A DNA stretch of 64,000 nucleotides from Planctomycetota bacterium (GCA_020853575.1 JADYYP010000035.1:120805-184804), one strand, 5' to 3'; positions 8,470 through 17,947 are shown, numbered from the stretch's first letter. Notes: generated by a model not told the origin, from the sequence alone. Numbers and translations are program-made.

Positions 8470-9513
8470 TTGGCACAATCCCAATCCTCACGTCGCGATG
8501 TCCTGCGCGGTGCCGCGGCGTTGGCCGCCGCGGGCTCGATGGGTTCGCTCTCGCGGGCGGTCGCGCAAGCCTCCGGCAAGGAGCCGCAGAAGCTCGAGCG
8601 CCGGCGCTTCGGTTCCACCGACATGCACGTTGGCGTGCTGGGCTTCGGTGGCGCGGAAATCGGCTTCGAGAAGGCCGAGCCCGCGACCGTCGAGCGCCTG
8701 CTGAACGCCGCCCTCGACGCCGGCCTCAATCTGATCGACACCGCCGAGTGCTATCTCGAGTCCGAGGTGCTGATCGGCAATGCGATCGCGCAGCGCCGCA
8801 GGGACTTTTACTTGTTCACCAAGTGCGGCCACACGTCCGAGCCGCCGGCGCAAGGTCCGGATTGGTCGAAGACCGGCGTGCTGCGCTCGATCGAACGCAG
8901 CCTGAAGCGCCTCAAGACCGACGTGATCGACTTGGTGCACCTGCATTCGTGCTCGCTCGAAGAGCTGAAGAAGGGCGAGTGCATCGCAGGGCTCGAGCAG
9001 GCCAAGAAGGACGGCAAGGCGCGCTACGTCGGCTACAGCGGCGACTCCGCCGCGGCGCGTTGGGCGATTCTGAGCGGGCACTTCGACTCGCTCCAGACCT
9101 CGATCAACATCTGCGACCAGGAGTGCCTGGAACTGACGCTGCCGCTGGCTCGCGAGCGCAAGCTGGGCGTGGTCGCGAAGCGCCCGATCGCCAACGCGGC
9201 CTGGCGCTACGACGCGCAGCCCGACAACGGCTACCACGTCGAGTACTGGAAGCGCTTGGCCGAGCTCGACTACGAGTTCGCGCGCGGCGAGCGCCGCGCC
9301 GACGCGGGGCCCGACGGAGCCGCCGGCGTCGCGCTGCGCTTCACGGCGATGCAAGCCGGCGTGCACGTGCTGATCGTCGGAACCACCAAGCCCGAACGCT
9401 GGGCGCAGAACGCCGCGCTGCTCTCGGCGGGCCCACTCTCCGCGGAGCTCGAAAGCTCGATCCGCGCGCGCTGGAAGGAGCGCGCCAAGCCCGAGTGGAT
9501 CGGCCAAACCTGA
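8470..9513 (+). CDS. Tat-exported aldo/keto reductase
   Basis: A 347-residue AKR-superfamily oxidoreductase. It starts with a twin-arginine signal (SSRRDVLRGAAALAAAGS), so it is probably exported folded with its NADP(H) or otherwise acts outside the cytosol. The catalytic tetrad is visible: Asp in NLIDTAE, Tyr in AECYLES, Lys in FLYLFTKCGH-like YLFTKCG, and His in LVHLHS. The cofactor-binding C-terminal region (VLIVGTTKPERWAQNA) is present. The start is TTG 8470, supported by GAGGAG at 8458-8463; the GTG at 8404 would displace the Tat signal. Tat-dependent AKRs are frequent in planctomycetes; the substrate is unknown. Confidence 0.88.
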   Translation: MAQSQSSRRDVLRGAAALAAAGSMGSLSRAVAQASGKEPQKLERRRFGSTDMHVGVLGFGGAEIGFEKAEPATVERLLNAALDAGLNLIDTAECYLESEVLIGNAIAQRRRDFYLFTKCGHTSEPPAQGPDWSKTGVLRSIERSLKRLKTDVIDLVHLHSCSLEELKKGECIAGLEQAKKDGKARYVGYSGDSAAARWAILSGHFDSLQTSINICDQECLELTLPLARERKLGVVAKRPIANAAWRYDAQPDNGYHVEYWKRLAELDYEFARGERRADAGPDGAAGVALRFTAMQAGVHVLIVGTTKPERWAQNAALLSAGPLSAELESSIRARWKERAKPEWIGQT

Positions 9514-9520
9514 TGCGCGC

Positions 9521-9540
9521 GCTCGCGGGGAGCCGCGAGC
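9521..9540. terminator. Hairpin between convergent genes
   Basis: GCTCGCGG (9521-9528), a four-base loop and CCGCGAGC (9533-9540) form a perfect 8-bp stem exactly between the reductase stop and the end of the opposite hydrolase gene. Likely a bidirectional terminator, although there is no long T run. Confidence 0.55.
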
Positions 9541-9541
9541 T

Positions 9542-10159
9542 TCAGCGCGCGGCGGCCGCGTTGAGCGCTTGATTGCGCGCGTGGTCGGTGTAATTGGCCG
9601 GGTTCGACATGCCGGTCGTGTGGCACCAGCCGACGACGTGCCCCATGTTGTTCGCGCCCGGCAGCTGGCAGCGGAACTGCTCGACCGTGCCGTCCTCCGG
9701 ATCGGTCAAGAGCAGGCCCGTGAAGAAGTTGCAGGCCGAGCCCGAGTTCGAGGTGCTCCAGTAGTACACCTGCGAGCGAGCCCAGGTGGGGATGCCGGAC
9801 AGCCAAGTCGCCGCTCCCGCTGGCGTCATGTTGTTGTTCGTGCCGCAGGCGAACGAACCCAGCGACGCGAGCGGTGTGCCCTGGTAGGGCGACGCCACGC
9901 TCTGGATGCGACGCGGCCCCTCGGCGCGGTCGAGACCGCTCGTGTAGTACGTGAACAGGTGCAACGCGGCAGGTCCGCCCTGGCTGTGGCCGACGACGCC
10001 GAAGGACGCGAGCGCGGCCTGCTGCGCGCGCTGATCGAGCAACTGCGCGAACTGATCGTGCGAGCGATTGGCGTTGGGGTCGAGGAACTCCAACTTGGGC
10101 TGCGCGAAGTCGACCGCCGGCCAGATCGAGCCGCTCGAGCAGTAGCCGTGCACGAGCAT
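9542..10159 (-). CDS. Alpha/beta hydrolase (lipase-like), possible 3' half of a split gene
   Basis: A 205-residue alpha/beta-hydrolase fold: MLVHGYCSSGSIWP (the oxyanion-loop HG), nucleophile elbow VGHSQGGPAALHLF with Ser in GHSQG, VASPYQGTPLAS, and a late DHARNQALNA that could supply His. It has no signal peptide of its own. Its ATG (10159-10157) overlaps the TGA of the preceding frame (10161-10159) by one base, and the preceding frame has the signal peptide. Related planctomycete proteins, as I recall them, carry both parts in one chain, so this may be a frameshifted or naturally split gene (see findings). Substrate unknown. Confidence 0.75.
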   Translation of the reverse strand: MLVHGYCSSGSIWPAVDFAQPKLEFLDPNANRSHDQFAQLLDQRAQQAALASFGVVGHSQGGPAALHLFTYYTSGLDRAEGPRRIQSVASPYQGTPLASLGSFACGTNNNMTPAGAATWLSGIPTWARSQVYYWSTSNSGSACNFFTGLLLTDPEDGTVEQFRCQLPGANNMGHVVGWCHTTGMSNPANYTDHARNQALNAAAAR

Positions 10160-11481
10160 CAGCGCACGCGTGTAGGCGACACCGGGGAGCTCCCCCCGTT
10201 CGCCACGGGTCCGCCGAGCAGTGACAGCGGCGCGCCGGGCCCCATCAGCATCTGCGGGTTCACTCCCACGCTCTCCTGGAGTTCGAACGGCGGCGCGTCG
10301 AGCACCACGGAAGCGAGAGCCGCGAGCACGACCTCGCTGTCGGGGTCCTGCACGCGCACCTGGCGCAGCTCGAGCTCGCCGGTGACCCGCGCCGCGTCGA
10401 GCCAGCGCATGTCCAGCGTGAGCGCGAGACTCCAGCCGTTCGCGCCCACGCGCGGCTCCTGGATGCGCGACAACCAACACACCGGGAGCTCGCGCCCCGC
10501 GCTCGTGCGACCCCACACCTCGGCTGAGACGTGCAGCCGTTCCGCGGGTCCGAGAGGATAGGCATCGAGCGCGAGCTCGAGCGTGCGATCGGGGCCTGCG
10601 ACCGCGCGCGCACTCCCGGCCAGCATCAGGCGCGGCGCTTCGATCTCGAACGCCAGTGGCGCACTGCGCGCGAAGGCGCGGCCGGCGCGCGTCACACCGC
10701 TCAACTCTGCGCGAGCGCGCACCGCTCCGGAGAGCTCCACCGGCAGCCACGCCCCGAAACCCCCGTCGTCGGGCGCGCCGTCGTCGTGCAAGCCGTCGTC
10801 GAACATCGCGAAGTCGCGCGCGGCGCCGTCGAGCTCGAGCGTCAGCCGCGCGGTTTCGACGCGCCCGAGATCGCGGCCCGCGGCACGGGCGACGACCGCG
10901 ATCGGCTCGCCCGCGACCGTTTGGAGCGTTGCCACATGGGCCTCGGCGCGCAGCTCGCTCTCGGTGCTCACCAAGAGCCAGCCCGGCTCGCGCACCAGGC
11001 TCTGCTCGGACTCCACGCGCACGGTCCAGCGCCCCGCCCGAACGCCACGCAAGTCGCGGCGGTCGACGATCCAACCCGGGAGTTGCTCTCCGGCGAATCC
11101 GACGCGCCGCTCCAGCGCAAACGACTCGTCGAGGTCGCGCAACGCTGCGCCTTCGGGTCCGCCGAGCACGCGCCAACGCGTCGCGTCGGGAGCGAGCATC
11201 AACAAAGTCAACGTCCCGTCGCGCTCGACCGGGAAGCTCGCTTGGGCGACGTCGACTCCGCTCGGGTCACGCGTGAACACGAGTGGCGCGAGCCACCCAC
11301 CGCAGACGCTCGGCGCGCTCGCCGGGTCGGGCAAGCGCAGGCGGCCGCTCTCGAGATCGCTCGGCGGAGCCGCGACCTGGCGCGGCGTCGAAACCTGCGC
11401 CGCGAGCCCTTGCGCGCTCAATCCCAACCCGCTCGATCCCAGCGCGCACCACGCGGCCAACCAAGTACTGCGACTGCCCAT
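10159..11481 (-). CDS. Secreted protein with choice-of-anchor-X-like domain, upstream of hydrolase
   Basis: A 440-residue protein with a signal peptide (MGSRSTWLAAWCALGSSGLG, LSAQGLAAQ). GGAGG lies eight bases before ATG 11481. The middle has the pattern MFDDGLHDDGAPDDGGFGAW followed by beta-rich sequence (LPVELSGAVRARAELSG), typical of the choice-of-anchor X region in secreted bacterial proteins. The C-terminus (GGSSPVSPTRVR) ends in TGA directly at the hydrolase ATG. In the alternative register the text runs straight into LMLVHGYCS. The protein is probably exported. No catalytic residues were seen in this half. Confidence 0.75.
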   Translation of the reverse strand: MGSRSTWLAAWCALGSSGLGLSAQGLAAQVSTPRQVAAPPSDLESGRLRLPDPASAPSVCGGWLAPLVFTRDPSGVDVAQASFPVERDGTLTLLMLAPDATRWRVLGGPEGAALRDLDESFALERRVGFAGEQLPGWIVDRRDLRGVRAGRWTVRVESEQSLVREPGWLLVSTESELRAEAHVATLQTVAGEPIAVVARAAGRDLGRVETARLTLELDGAARDFAMFDDGLHDDGAPDDGGFGAWLPVELSGAVRARAELSGVTRAGRAFARSAPLAFEIEAPRLMLAGSARAVAGPDRTLELALDAYPLGPAERLHVSAEVWGRTSAGRELPVCWLSRIQEPRVGANGWSLALTLDMRWLDAARVTGELELRQVRVQDPDSEVVLAALASVVLDAPPFELQESVGVNPQMLMGPGAPLSLLGGPVANGGSSPVSPTRVR

Positions 11482-11706
11482 CGACTGCACCTCCGATGCG
11501 AGCCCACGGTAAGCGCGTGCGACGATTCGCGGAACCGCCGAACGCGCAATCCGACGCATGGGCGCCCGAATGCCGGCGAGCACGCCGACGCGTTCGTGCG
11601 CGCACGCAGGGCCCCCGGGGAGATCGCGGTCTCGACGTCGGACGCCCTGCGGGCGACGGCGCATCGAGCATTCGGAGAACCCGTGTCCTCAGTTCTCCGC
11701 GAGCTC

Positions 11707-14700
11707 TCAGCTCGGGCGCGAATCGGCGCGGGCGTCCACGGGCGCCGCAATCGAGCCGGGCGTTCGTTCGACGAGCGACGGTTGCGCGTTCAGGCGCACC
11801 CACGACAGCACGTCACCCGCGGGCAGCGGTCGAGCGAACAGGAAGCCTTGGCCTTGCGTGCAACCGAGCTCGCGCAGCACATGGACTTGCTCGAGCCGCT
11901 CCACGCCTTCGGCGATCACGCGCAGACGCAGCGCATCCCCCACGGCGACGATCGCGCGCGCGATCGCTCGGTCGTAGTCGTCCTGGCCGAGGTGCGCGAC
12001 GAAGGTTCGATCGATCTTGAGCCGGTGGAGCGGAAACCGCCGGAGGTACTGCAAGTTCGAATAGCCCGTGCCGAAGTCGTCGAGCGCGATCTCGACGCCG
12101 TGGCGCACGAGCTCGTCGACACGGCACGGGACCTCTTCCGATTCCCCACTGAGCATGCTCTCGGTGATCTCGAGCTCGAGCGCGTCGGGCTCGAGACGCG
12201 CGGCGCGCAGCGCGCCGAGCACGGTCTCGACCAGGTCCTCACGCGCCAGTTGCGCCGCCGAGAGATTGACCGCGACGCGCACCGGCGCCAACCCGGCGTC
12301 GCGCCAGGCGCGCAATTGCCGGCAGGCCTCGCGCAGGACCCACGATCCGATGGGCACGATCAGTCCGCAGCGTTCGGCGATCGCCACGAACTTCGACGGC
12401 GGGACGAGCCCCACGCCCGGCCGCTGCCAGCGCACCAGCGCCTCGAGTCCCACCAGCGCTCCGCTGGCGAGCTCCACCTGCGGCTGGTAGTGCAGCTCCA
12501 GCTCGCCGCGTTCGAGCGCGAAGCGCAAGGCGCACTCGACGTCGAGTTGCTCGTTGACCGCCTCGCTCAGCGCGGGCTGGAAGAACTCGCAGGCATCGCG
12601 CGCTCGGGATTTGGCGCGCGAAAGCGCCGCGGCGGCGTGGCGTAGGAGCGTGTCGAAATCGTCGCCATCGCGCAGCGCGCAGCTGATGCCGACCGAGCCC
12701 GTCACGGCGATCTCGCGCGTCCCCACGTGCAAAGGCACGCGCAACGCTGCGCGCAGGTCGGCGGCGATCGCCAGCACGCGCTCCTGCACCGCGGTCGACA
12801 GCCACACCGCGAACTCGTCGCCGTCGACCCGCGCCACGATGCTCCCCGTCGGTACCGCGGCGGCGATGCGCCGCGCAACCTCGAACAACACCTGGTCCCC
12901 CTGTCCGTGACCCAGCGACTCGTTGACCGAGCCGAACTCATCCAGGCCGATGTGCAGCAGCGCGAAGCCATCCTCCCGCGTCGCGCGCGCACCGAGCGCC
13001 GCGTCGGCCCGCACCCGCAGCAACGCTCGATTGGGCAGGCCGGTCAGAGAGTCGAACCACGCCAGCTCTTGGATGCGTGCCTCGGCGCGGCGCCGCTCGG
13101 TCAGATCGGAGGCGATCGCGATGTAGTGTCGCAGCGCGCCCTCGCGCGAGCGCACGGCGGTGATCGAGGTCCACTGTGGATGCAGGCTGCCGTCCTTGGC
13201 GCGGTCGACCAGCTCGCCTTGCCAGTGGCCGTGCTCGCGCAGCGCCGCCCACAGCGAGGCGTAGAATTCCGCGTCGTGGCGTCCGGAGCGGATCACGCTC
13301 GGGGTCTGGCCACGAACCTCGTCCTCGCGATAGCCGAACAGCCGGGTGAAGGCCGGGTTGACGGCGAGGATGCGCGCGCGCTCGTCGGTGAGCACGATCG
13401 ACTCGCGGCTGCGCTCGAACACCACCGCGGCCAGCTCGAGCTGGTGCTCGGCCTGCTTGCGCGCGGTGAATTCGGAGCACAGTCCTCCGAGCCGCAGCGC
13501 GCGGCCCTCGATGTCGTGCACCACCGCGGTGCGCGAGTGGATCCAGCGCTCGCTCCCGTCCGGCCTGACGATGCGGTACTCGCAGTCGCTGCGCCCCAGC
13601 CGCAGGAGCTCTCGGTTCTCGCTCCGCACGCGCTCGCGATCCTCGGGGTGGATCACGTCGAGCCACAGCCCGGGGTCCTGGTAGAGTTCGCGTTGCGTGC
13701 GGCCGTAGACCTCCTCGACACGCGCGTTGACATAGAGCAGCTTCGAACCGTCGAGCGTCGACGACCATGCGACGTCGCTGACCGAGTGCAGGAGGTGACG
13801 GAAGCGCTCCTCGCTCTCCGCCAGCGCCGAGTCGGTGGCGGCACGGGACGCGTCCGCCCGCAGACGATCGAGCGTGAACGAGAAGTCGACGGCAATTTCC
13901 TCGAGCAGCGAGCGGACGTCGGTGTCGAACCAAGCAGGCTCGTCGGAGTAGACCAACAGCACGCCGATCACCTCACCGTGCTCGCGCAGTGGAAGCACCG
14001 CCGCCGAGCGACGCTCGCTCGCAGCCAGATCCGGAGCTTCCGCGAGCAGGTCTCCGATCACGTGCGAACAGCCGTCGCTCCACTCGCGCGGCAGCGGGCC
14101 GGCCGCGCCGTCCGGCACGCTCCCGGATCCGGCGCTGCGCTCCATCCGTTCGCGCCGCGCATCCCACAGCCGCACCTCGGCCCCGCGCAAGCCGCCAGCC
14201 TCCACCACCAAGCCGCACAGCTCGGGAAACGCCTGCGAGCGTTCGCGCAGGCGCACCATCGTTTGCGAGGTGCGAAAACTCGCCGCGTACAGGCTCGAGA
14301 GCCGAGCCAGCCGGCGCGCGGTCTCGCGCTCCGATGTCACGTCGTGAGCGATCACGAAACGCGCAGGGCGTCCGGCAAACTGCAGCGCGTGTGACGTGAC
14401 CTCGACGTCGAACGTGCTGCCGTCGCGCCGCAGATGGCGCCAGTCGCCGGAGCGATGGGCCGACTCCGCGGCGGTGCTGAGGTGCTCACGCAGGCGCGCC
14501 ACGTCTGCCGGCGGCCGAATGTCCGCCACGGTCATGCGCAGCAACTCCTCGCGCGACCAGCCGTACTGGCGCGCGCACGCAGCGTTGACCTCGAGGAACT
14601 CCAGCGTGTCGGCAGCGAACACGAACATCGGCTCCGGGCTGGCCAGCACGAGCTCGCGGTATTGGCGCGTGTTCTCGCGCAAGTGTTGGTCGCGGCGCAC

Positions 14701-14919
14701 GACACGGCGCTCGTAGGAACGCACCAGCGCGTAGAGCAGCGCCGCGGTCACCAGCACGAAGCCCAGGCCCTTCCAGTGTTGCAGCGCGGCCAACGTCTCG
14801 CTGTCGCGGCTCAGTTTCTCGACCCAATCGTCGGACGAGGCGATCCACGCGCCAGCCAAGACGGCGTAGGCGAGCGCGATCTGCAGAGAGGGCGAGCGCA
14901 GCGGACGGAAGCGGTTCAT
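11707..14919 (-). CDS. Membrane PAS/GAF-GGDEF-EAL sensor for cyclic di-GMP
   Basis: A 1070-residue signalling protein. Two membrane spans lie at the N-terminus (SLQIALAYAVLAGAWIA and GLGFVLVTAALLYALV). They are followed by a PAS domain (YRELVLASPEPMFVFAADTL), a GAF-like region, two more PAS domains with PAC-like ends (LSDVAW..., VFERSRESIVLTDERARILA), a GGDEF domain and an EAL domain. The GGDEF signature reads RVDGDEF, with Asp for the first Gly. The EAL domain keeps EALVRW, NLSAAQL, EITESML, DDFGTGYSNL, KIDRTFV and IAEGVE, so phosphodiesterase activity is likely. Cyclase activity is less certain. ATG 14919 was chosen; GTG 14979 would add 20 residues. It is divergent from korA. Confidence 0.88.
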   Translation of the reverse strand: MNRFRPLRSPSLQIALAYAVLAGAWIASSDDWVEKLSRDSETLAALQHWKGLGFVLVTAALLYALVRSYERRVVRRDQHLRENTRQYRELVLASPEPMFVFAADTLEFLEVNAACARQYGWSREELLRMTVADIRPPADVARLREHLSTAAESAHRSGDWRHLRRDGSTFDVEVTSHALQFAGRPARFVIAHDVTSERETARRLARLSSLYAASFRTSQTMVRLRERSQAFPELCGLVVEAGGLRGAEVRLWDARRERMERSAGSGSVPDGAAGPLPREWSDGCSHVIGDLLAEAPDLAASERRSAAVLPLREHGEVIGVLLVYSDEPAWFDTDVRSLLEEIAVDFSFTLDRLRADASRAATDSALAESEERFRHLLHSVSDVAWSSTLDGSKLLYVNARVEEVYGRTQRELYQDPGLWLDVIHPEDRERVRSENRELLRLGRSDCEYRIVRPDGSERWIHSRTAVVHDIEGRALRLGGLCSEFTARKQAEHQLELAAVVFERSRESIVLTDERARILAVNPAFTRLFGYREDEVRGQTPSVIRSGRHDAEFYASLWAALREHGHWQGELVDRAKDGSLHPQWTSITAVRSREGALRHYIAIASDLTERRRAEARIQELAWFDSLTGLPNRALLRVRADAALGARATREDGFALLHIGLDEFGSVNESLGHGQGDQVLFEVARRIAAAVPTGSIVARVDGDEFAVWLSTAVQERVLAIAADLRAALRVPLHVGTREIAVTGSVGISCALRDGDDFDTLLRHAAAALSRAKSRARDACEFFQPALSEAVNEQLDVECALRFALERGELELHYQPQVELASGALVGLEALVRWQRPGVGLVPPSKFVAIAERCGLIVPIGSWVLREACRQLRAWRDAGLAPVRVAVNLSAAQLAREDLVETVLGALRAARLEPDALELEITESMLSGESEEVPCRVDELVRHGVEIALDDFGTGYSNLQYLRRFPLHRLKIDRTFVAHLGQDDYDRAIARAIVAVGDALRLRVIAEGVERLEQVHVLRELGCTQGQGFLFARPLPAGDVLSWVRLNAQPSLVERTPGSIAAPVDARADSRPS

Positions 14920-15188
14920 CGAGGGCAATGGCAAGGCCGCGAGCTCCACACGATCGAGCGCCGGGCCCCTTCGGGACACTGGGCGGCAGTGCGCAGATCT
15001 GAAACGTCATTGCGCTTCCGAGCCCTGATCGAGGCCCCAGGCGGCTCAGACCAGGTTCGCGCTCCGCAATCAAGGTCCGCCGTGGCGGGCACACGTCCGA
15101 GGGTACGCACTCGCCGTGTTCGAACTACGCAGCTCGCTCGGGACCGGGTGGCGCAGCGCTGCGCGAGAGTTCGCGCTGCACCTTGCTT

Positions 15189-15224
15189 GCGCCAGTGCGC
15201 CGAAGGGTTCGGCGACGCTGGCGC
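15189..15224 (+). promoter_or_regulatory. Hairpin upstream of korA in the divergent intergenic region
   Basis: Within the 331-bp gap 14920-15250 (no gene seen), GCGCCAG and GCGCCGAA form a stem with TTCGGCG and CTGGCGC around a GGG loop, with a small internal loop. It ends 26 bases before the korA ATG, where it could affect initiation or be a protein site. Function is speculative. Confidence 0.3.
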
Positions 15225-15250
15225 GACACGCTGCGCCAGACCCACTCCCC

Positions 15251-17044
15251 ATGATCCTCCGCGACCTCGTCATCGGTATGGCCGGCTCGGGCGGCGACGG
15301 CATCGTCAGCGCCGGCGAATCCTTGATCCAAGCGTGCGCCCTCGAGGGCTACCACGCGCTCATGACCAAGAGCTTCGGCTCGCAGATCCGCGGCGGCGAG
15401 TCGAGTTGCCGCGTGCGGCTCGCGGTCGAGCCGGTGCTCAACCCCGGCGGCGCGATCGACGTCGCGGTCGCGCTCAACTGGGAGGACTTCCTCAAGTTCG
15501 GCGCGGAGCTGCCGGTCTCGGGCAACACGATCGTGATCTACGACTCGAACACCGGCGTCGAGCCCGACAAGCTGCCGTTGGTCGGCGTGCGGCCGGCCGA
15601 GGTCTTCGCGGTGCCGATCGAGAAGCTGGCGCGCGACACGGCCAAGACCGAAAAGGCCAAGAACACCGTGGTGCTCGGCCTGCTCGCGGGCTGGTTCGGC
15701 ATCGCGCGCGCGTCGATCCTGGCCGGGATCCACAAGAAGCTCGCCAAGAAGGGTGCCGAGTTGCTCGAGGCCAACGAGCGCGCCTTCAAGGCTGGCATCG
15801 AATACGCGCAAGCGCACCCGTTCCGCGAGGCACGCGAGATGGCACGGCCCGAGAAGGCGCGCGCCAAGCTGCTGCTCGACGGCAACGACATGTGCGCCGC
15901 GGCGGCGCTGTTCTCGGGCTGCAAGTTCTTCGGCGGCTACCCGATCACGCCCTCGACCGAGATCATGCAGATGTTCACGCGCGACGTGTGGAAGTACGGC
16001 GGAGCCGTGCTGCAGGCCGAGGACGAGATCGCCGGCATCGGCGCCGCGCTGGGTGCGTCCTTCGGCGGCGTCAAGTCCATGACCGCCACCTCGGGGCCGG
16101 GCATGTCGCTCAAGAGCGAGATCCTGGGGCTGGCGACGATCAGCGAGTTGCCGCTGGTGATCGTCAACGTGCAGCGCGGGGGGCCGTCGACCGGCCTGCC
16201 GACGAAGTCCGAGCAGTCCGACTTGTTCCAAGCGGTGTTCAGCGCGCACGGCGACGTGCTGCGCCCGGTGCTCGCGCCGACCTGTGTCAGTGACACCTTC
16301 GCCGTCACCGTCGAGGCCTTCAACATCGCCGAGACCTACCAAACGCCGGTGATCGTGCTCTCGGACCAGGAGATCGCGCAGCGCAAGGAACTGATCGACG
16401 TCATCGACACCTCGAAGTTCGTCATCGTCGAGCGCCGTCGGCCGAACGACTCCGAGCTCGAGAACTACGCGCGCTTCCGCATCGACGAGAGTTGCGTCAG
16501 CCCGCTCTCCCACCCCGGCATGAAAGGCGGCAACTACTTGGGCGCGGGCATCGAGCACACCGAGCACGGCGATCCGACCGCCAGCGGCACGATGCACGCC
16601 AAGATGAACGAGAAGCGTTTCAAGAAGCTCGATCCGCTGCGCGCGCGGCGCGACCTGTTCAGCATCGAGGGCGATCCCAAGGCACCGCTGGCGCTGATCG
16701 CGTGGGGCTCGATCGCGGGTGTGTGCCGCGAAGCACTGCGGCTCGCCAAGGCCGAAGGGCTCGCGGTGAAGCTGCTCGTGCCGCAGCTGCTCTATCCGGT
16801 GGCCGACGAGATCTACGCCGGCTTCTTCCGCGGCGTGCAGGCCGGCTTGGTGGTCGAGCAGTCCCATCAAGGCCAGCTCTATCGCATCCTGCGCATGCAG
16901 CTCGACGTGCCGCGCGGAGTGCGCTCGTTCTGCCGCTCGGGCGCCAACCCGTTCCAACCCGCCGAAGTGCTCGCGCAGCTGCGCGAGCGCGCGCTCGAGC
17001 TCCAGCGGCGCGTCGAAGACAACCTGCTGCAGCCCCAGGAGTGA
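15251..17044 (+). CDS. korA: 2-oxoacid:ferredoxin oxidoreductase, alpha subunit (gamma-alpha fusion)
   Basis: A 597-residue subunit of a 2-oxoglutarate- or related 2-oxoacid:ferredoxin oxidoreductase, which makes acyl-CoA and reduced ferredoxin from a 2-oxoacid and CoA. The N-terminal 190 residues are the gamma-type domain (IGMAGSGGDGIVSAGE, SFGSQIRGGESSCRVRL). The remainder is the alpha domain (FFGGYPITPSTEIMQMF, EDEIAGIGAALGASFGG, TSGPGMSLKSE, GGPSTGLPTKSEQSDL). The ATG at 15251 precedes the conserved strand ILRDLVIGMAG directly. korB follows with its ATG 6 bases after the korA stop. Substrate choice (2-oxoglutarate versus other) is inferred from the family. Confidence 0.92.
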   Translation: MILRDLVIGMAGSGGDGIVSAGESLIQACALEGYHALMTKSFGSQIRGGESSCRVRLAVEPVLNPGGAIDVAVALNWEDFLKFGAELPVSGNTIVIYDSNTGVEPDKLPLVGVRPAEVFAVPIEKLARDTAKTEKAKNTVVLGLLAGWFGIARASILAGIHKKLAKKGAELLEANERAFKAGIEYAQAHPFREAREMARPEKARAKLLLDGNDMCAAAALFSGCKFFGGYPITPSTEIMQMFTRDVWKYGGAVLQAEDEIAGIGAALGASFGGVKSMTATSGPGMSLKSEILGLATISELPLVIVNVQRGGPSTGLPTKSEQSDLFQAVFSAHGDVLRPVLAPTCVSDTFAVTVEAFNIAETYQTPVIVLSDQEIAQRKELIDVIDTSKFVIVERRRPNDSELENYARFRIDESCVSPLSHPGMKGGNYLGAGIEHTEHGDPTASGTMHAKMNEKRFKKLDPLRARRDLFSIEGDPKAPLALIAWGSIAGVCREALRLAKAEGLAVKLLVPQLLYPVADEIYAGFFRGVQAGLVVEQSHQGQLYRILRMQLDVPRGVRSFCRSGANPFQPAEVLAQLRERALELQRRVEDNLLQPQE

Positions 17045-17049
17045 GCACC

Positions 17050-17937
17050 ATGACCTCGACCCTCGCAGAGCAACCCAAGTTCTCGCCCAAGGACTTCAAG
17101 AGCGACCTCAAGCCGATCTGGTGCCCTGGATGCGGCGATTTCGGCGTCGTGCAGGCGATCTATCGCGCGCTGGCGGCGATCGGCCGTCCGGCGCACGAGA
17201 TCGCATTCGTGTCCGGCATCGGATGCTCGTCGCGCATACCGGGCTACACCACCGCCTACGGCTTCAACAGCGTGCACGGACGAGCGCTGCCGATCGCGCA
17301 GGGCCTCAAGCTGGCGCGACCGGAGCTCTTGGTGCTCGCGGCCGGCGGCGACGGGGACGGCTTCTCGATCGGTGGCGGCCACGTGCCGCACACCATCCGC
17401 CGCAACCCGGACATCACCTACATCGTGATGGACAACCAGATCTACGGGCTGACCAAGGGGCAGCTCTCGCCGACCAGCCCCAAGGGCCTGAAGACCGTGA
17501 CCAGCGGCATGGGCAGCCTCGAGAATCCGGTCAACCCGCTGATGTACGTGCTGTCCTACGGAGCGTCCTTCGTCGCGCAAGGCACGCCAGCCGACCTGCC
17601 CGGATTGGCGGCGATGATCGAGGAGGCCATCCGTTTCCCGGGCTTCGCCTTCGTCAACGTGCAGTCGCCCTGCGTGACCTACGGCGAGGAAGGCCAGCAG
17701 ATCAAGGCCCACAAGGCCGCGATGAAAGCGCTCGACAGCGTCAAGCACGATCCGACCAACTTGCTCGCGGCGCTGGAGCGCGCCCAGAGCTACGGCCACG
17801 AGCTTTGGACCGGCGTCTTCTATCGCAATCCGAATCCGCCGCCGACCTACGAAGCGCTGGTGCGCGAGCGCCAGGAAGCGCTCTCCAAGAACGCTTCGCC
17901 GCGCGAGCGCATCCTCGACCAGTTCCTCCAGAAGTGA
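17050..17937 (+). CDS. korB: 2-oxoacid:ferredoxin oxidoreductase, beta subunit
   Basis: A 295-residue thiamine-diphosphate-binding beta subunit that pairs with KorA. Visible features are the Cys-containing WCPGCGDFGV near residue 25, SGIGCSSRIPGY, the TPP/Mg motif GGDGDGFSIGGGH, MDNQIYGLTKGQ, and the third Cys region SPCVTYGEE; these Cys residues fit the single [4Fe-4S] cluster of the family. ATG 17050 has AGGAG eight bases upstream. A GTG at 17041 overlapping the korA stop is possible. The rubrerythrin-like gene follows ten bases after the stop. Confidence 0.93.
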   Translation: MTSTLAEQPKFSPKDFKSDLKPIWCPGCGDFGVVQAIYRALAAIGRPAHEIAFVSGIGCSSRIPGYTTAYGFNSVHGRALPIAQGLKLARPELLVLAAGGDGDGFSIGGGHVPHTIRRNPDITYIVMDNQIYGLTKGQLSPTSPKGLKTVTSGMGSLENPVNPLMYVLSYGASFVAQGTPADLPGLAAMIEEAIRFPGFAFVNVQSPCVTYGEEGQQIKAHKAAMKALDSVKHDPTNLLAALERAQSYGHELWTGVFYRNPNPPPTYEALVRERQEALSKNASPRERILDQFLQK

Positions 17938-17947
17938 GCGAAGCACC

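Noticed and set aside
15125..16957. Minus-strand open frame of 610 codons
   Set aside because: Antisense shadow of korA, whose plus-strand product has all family motifs.
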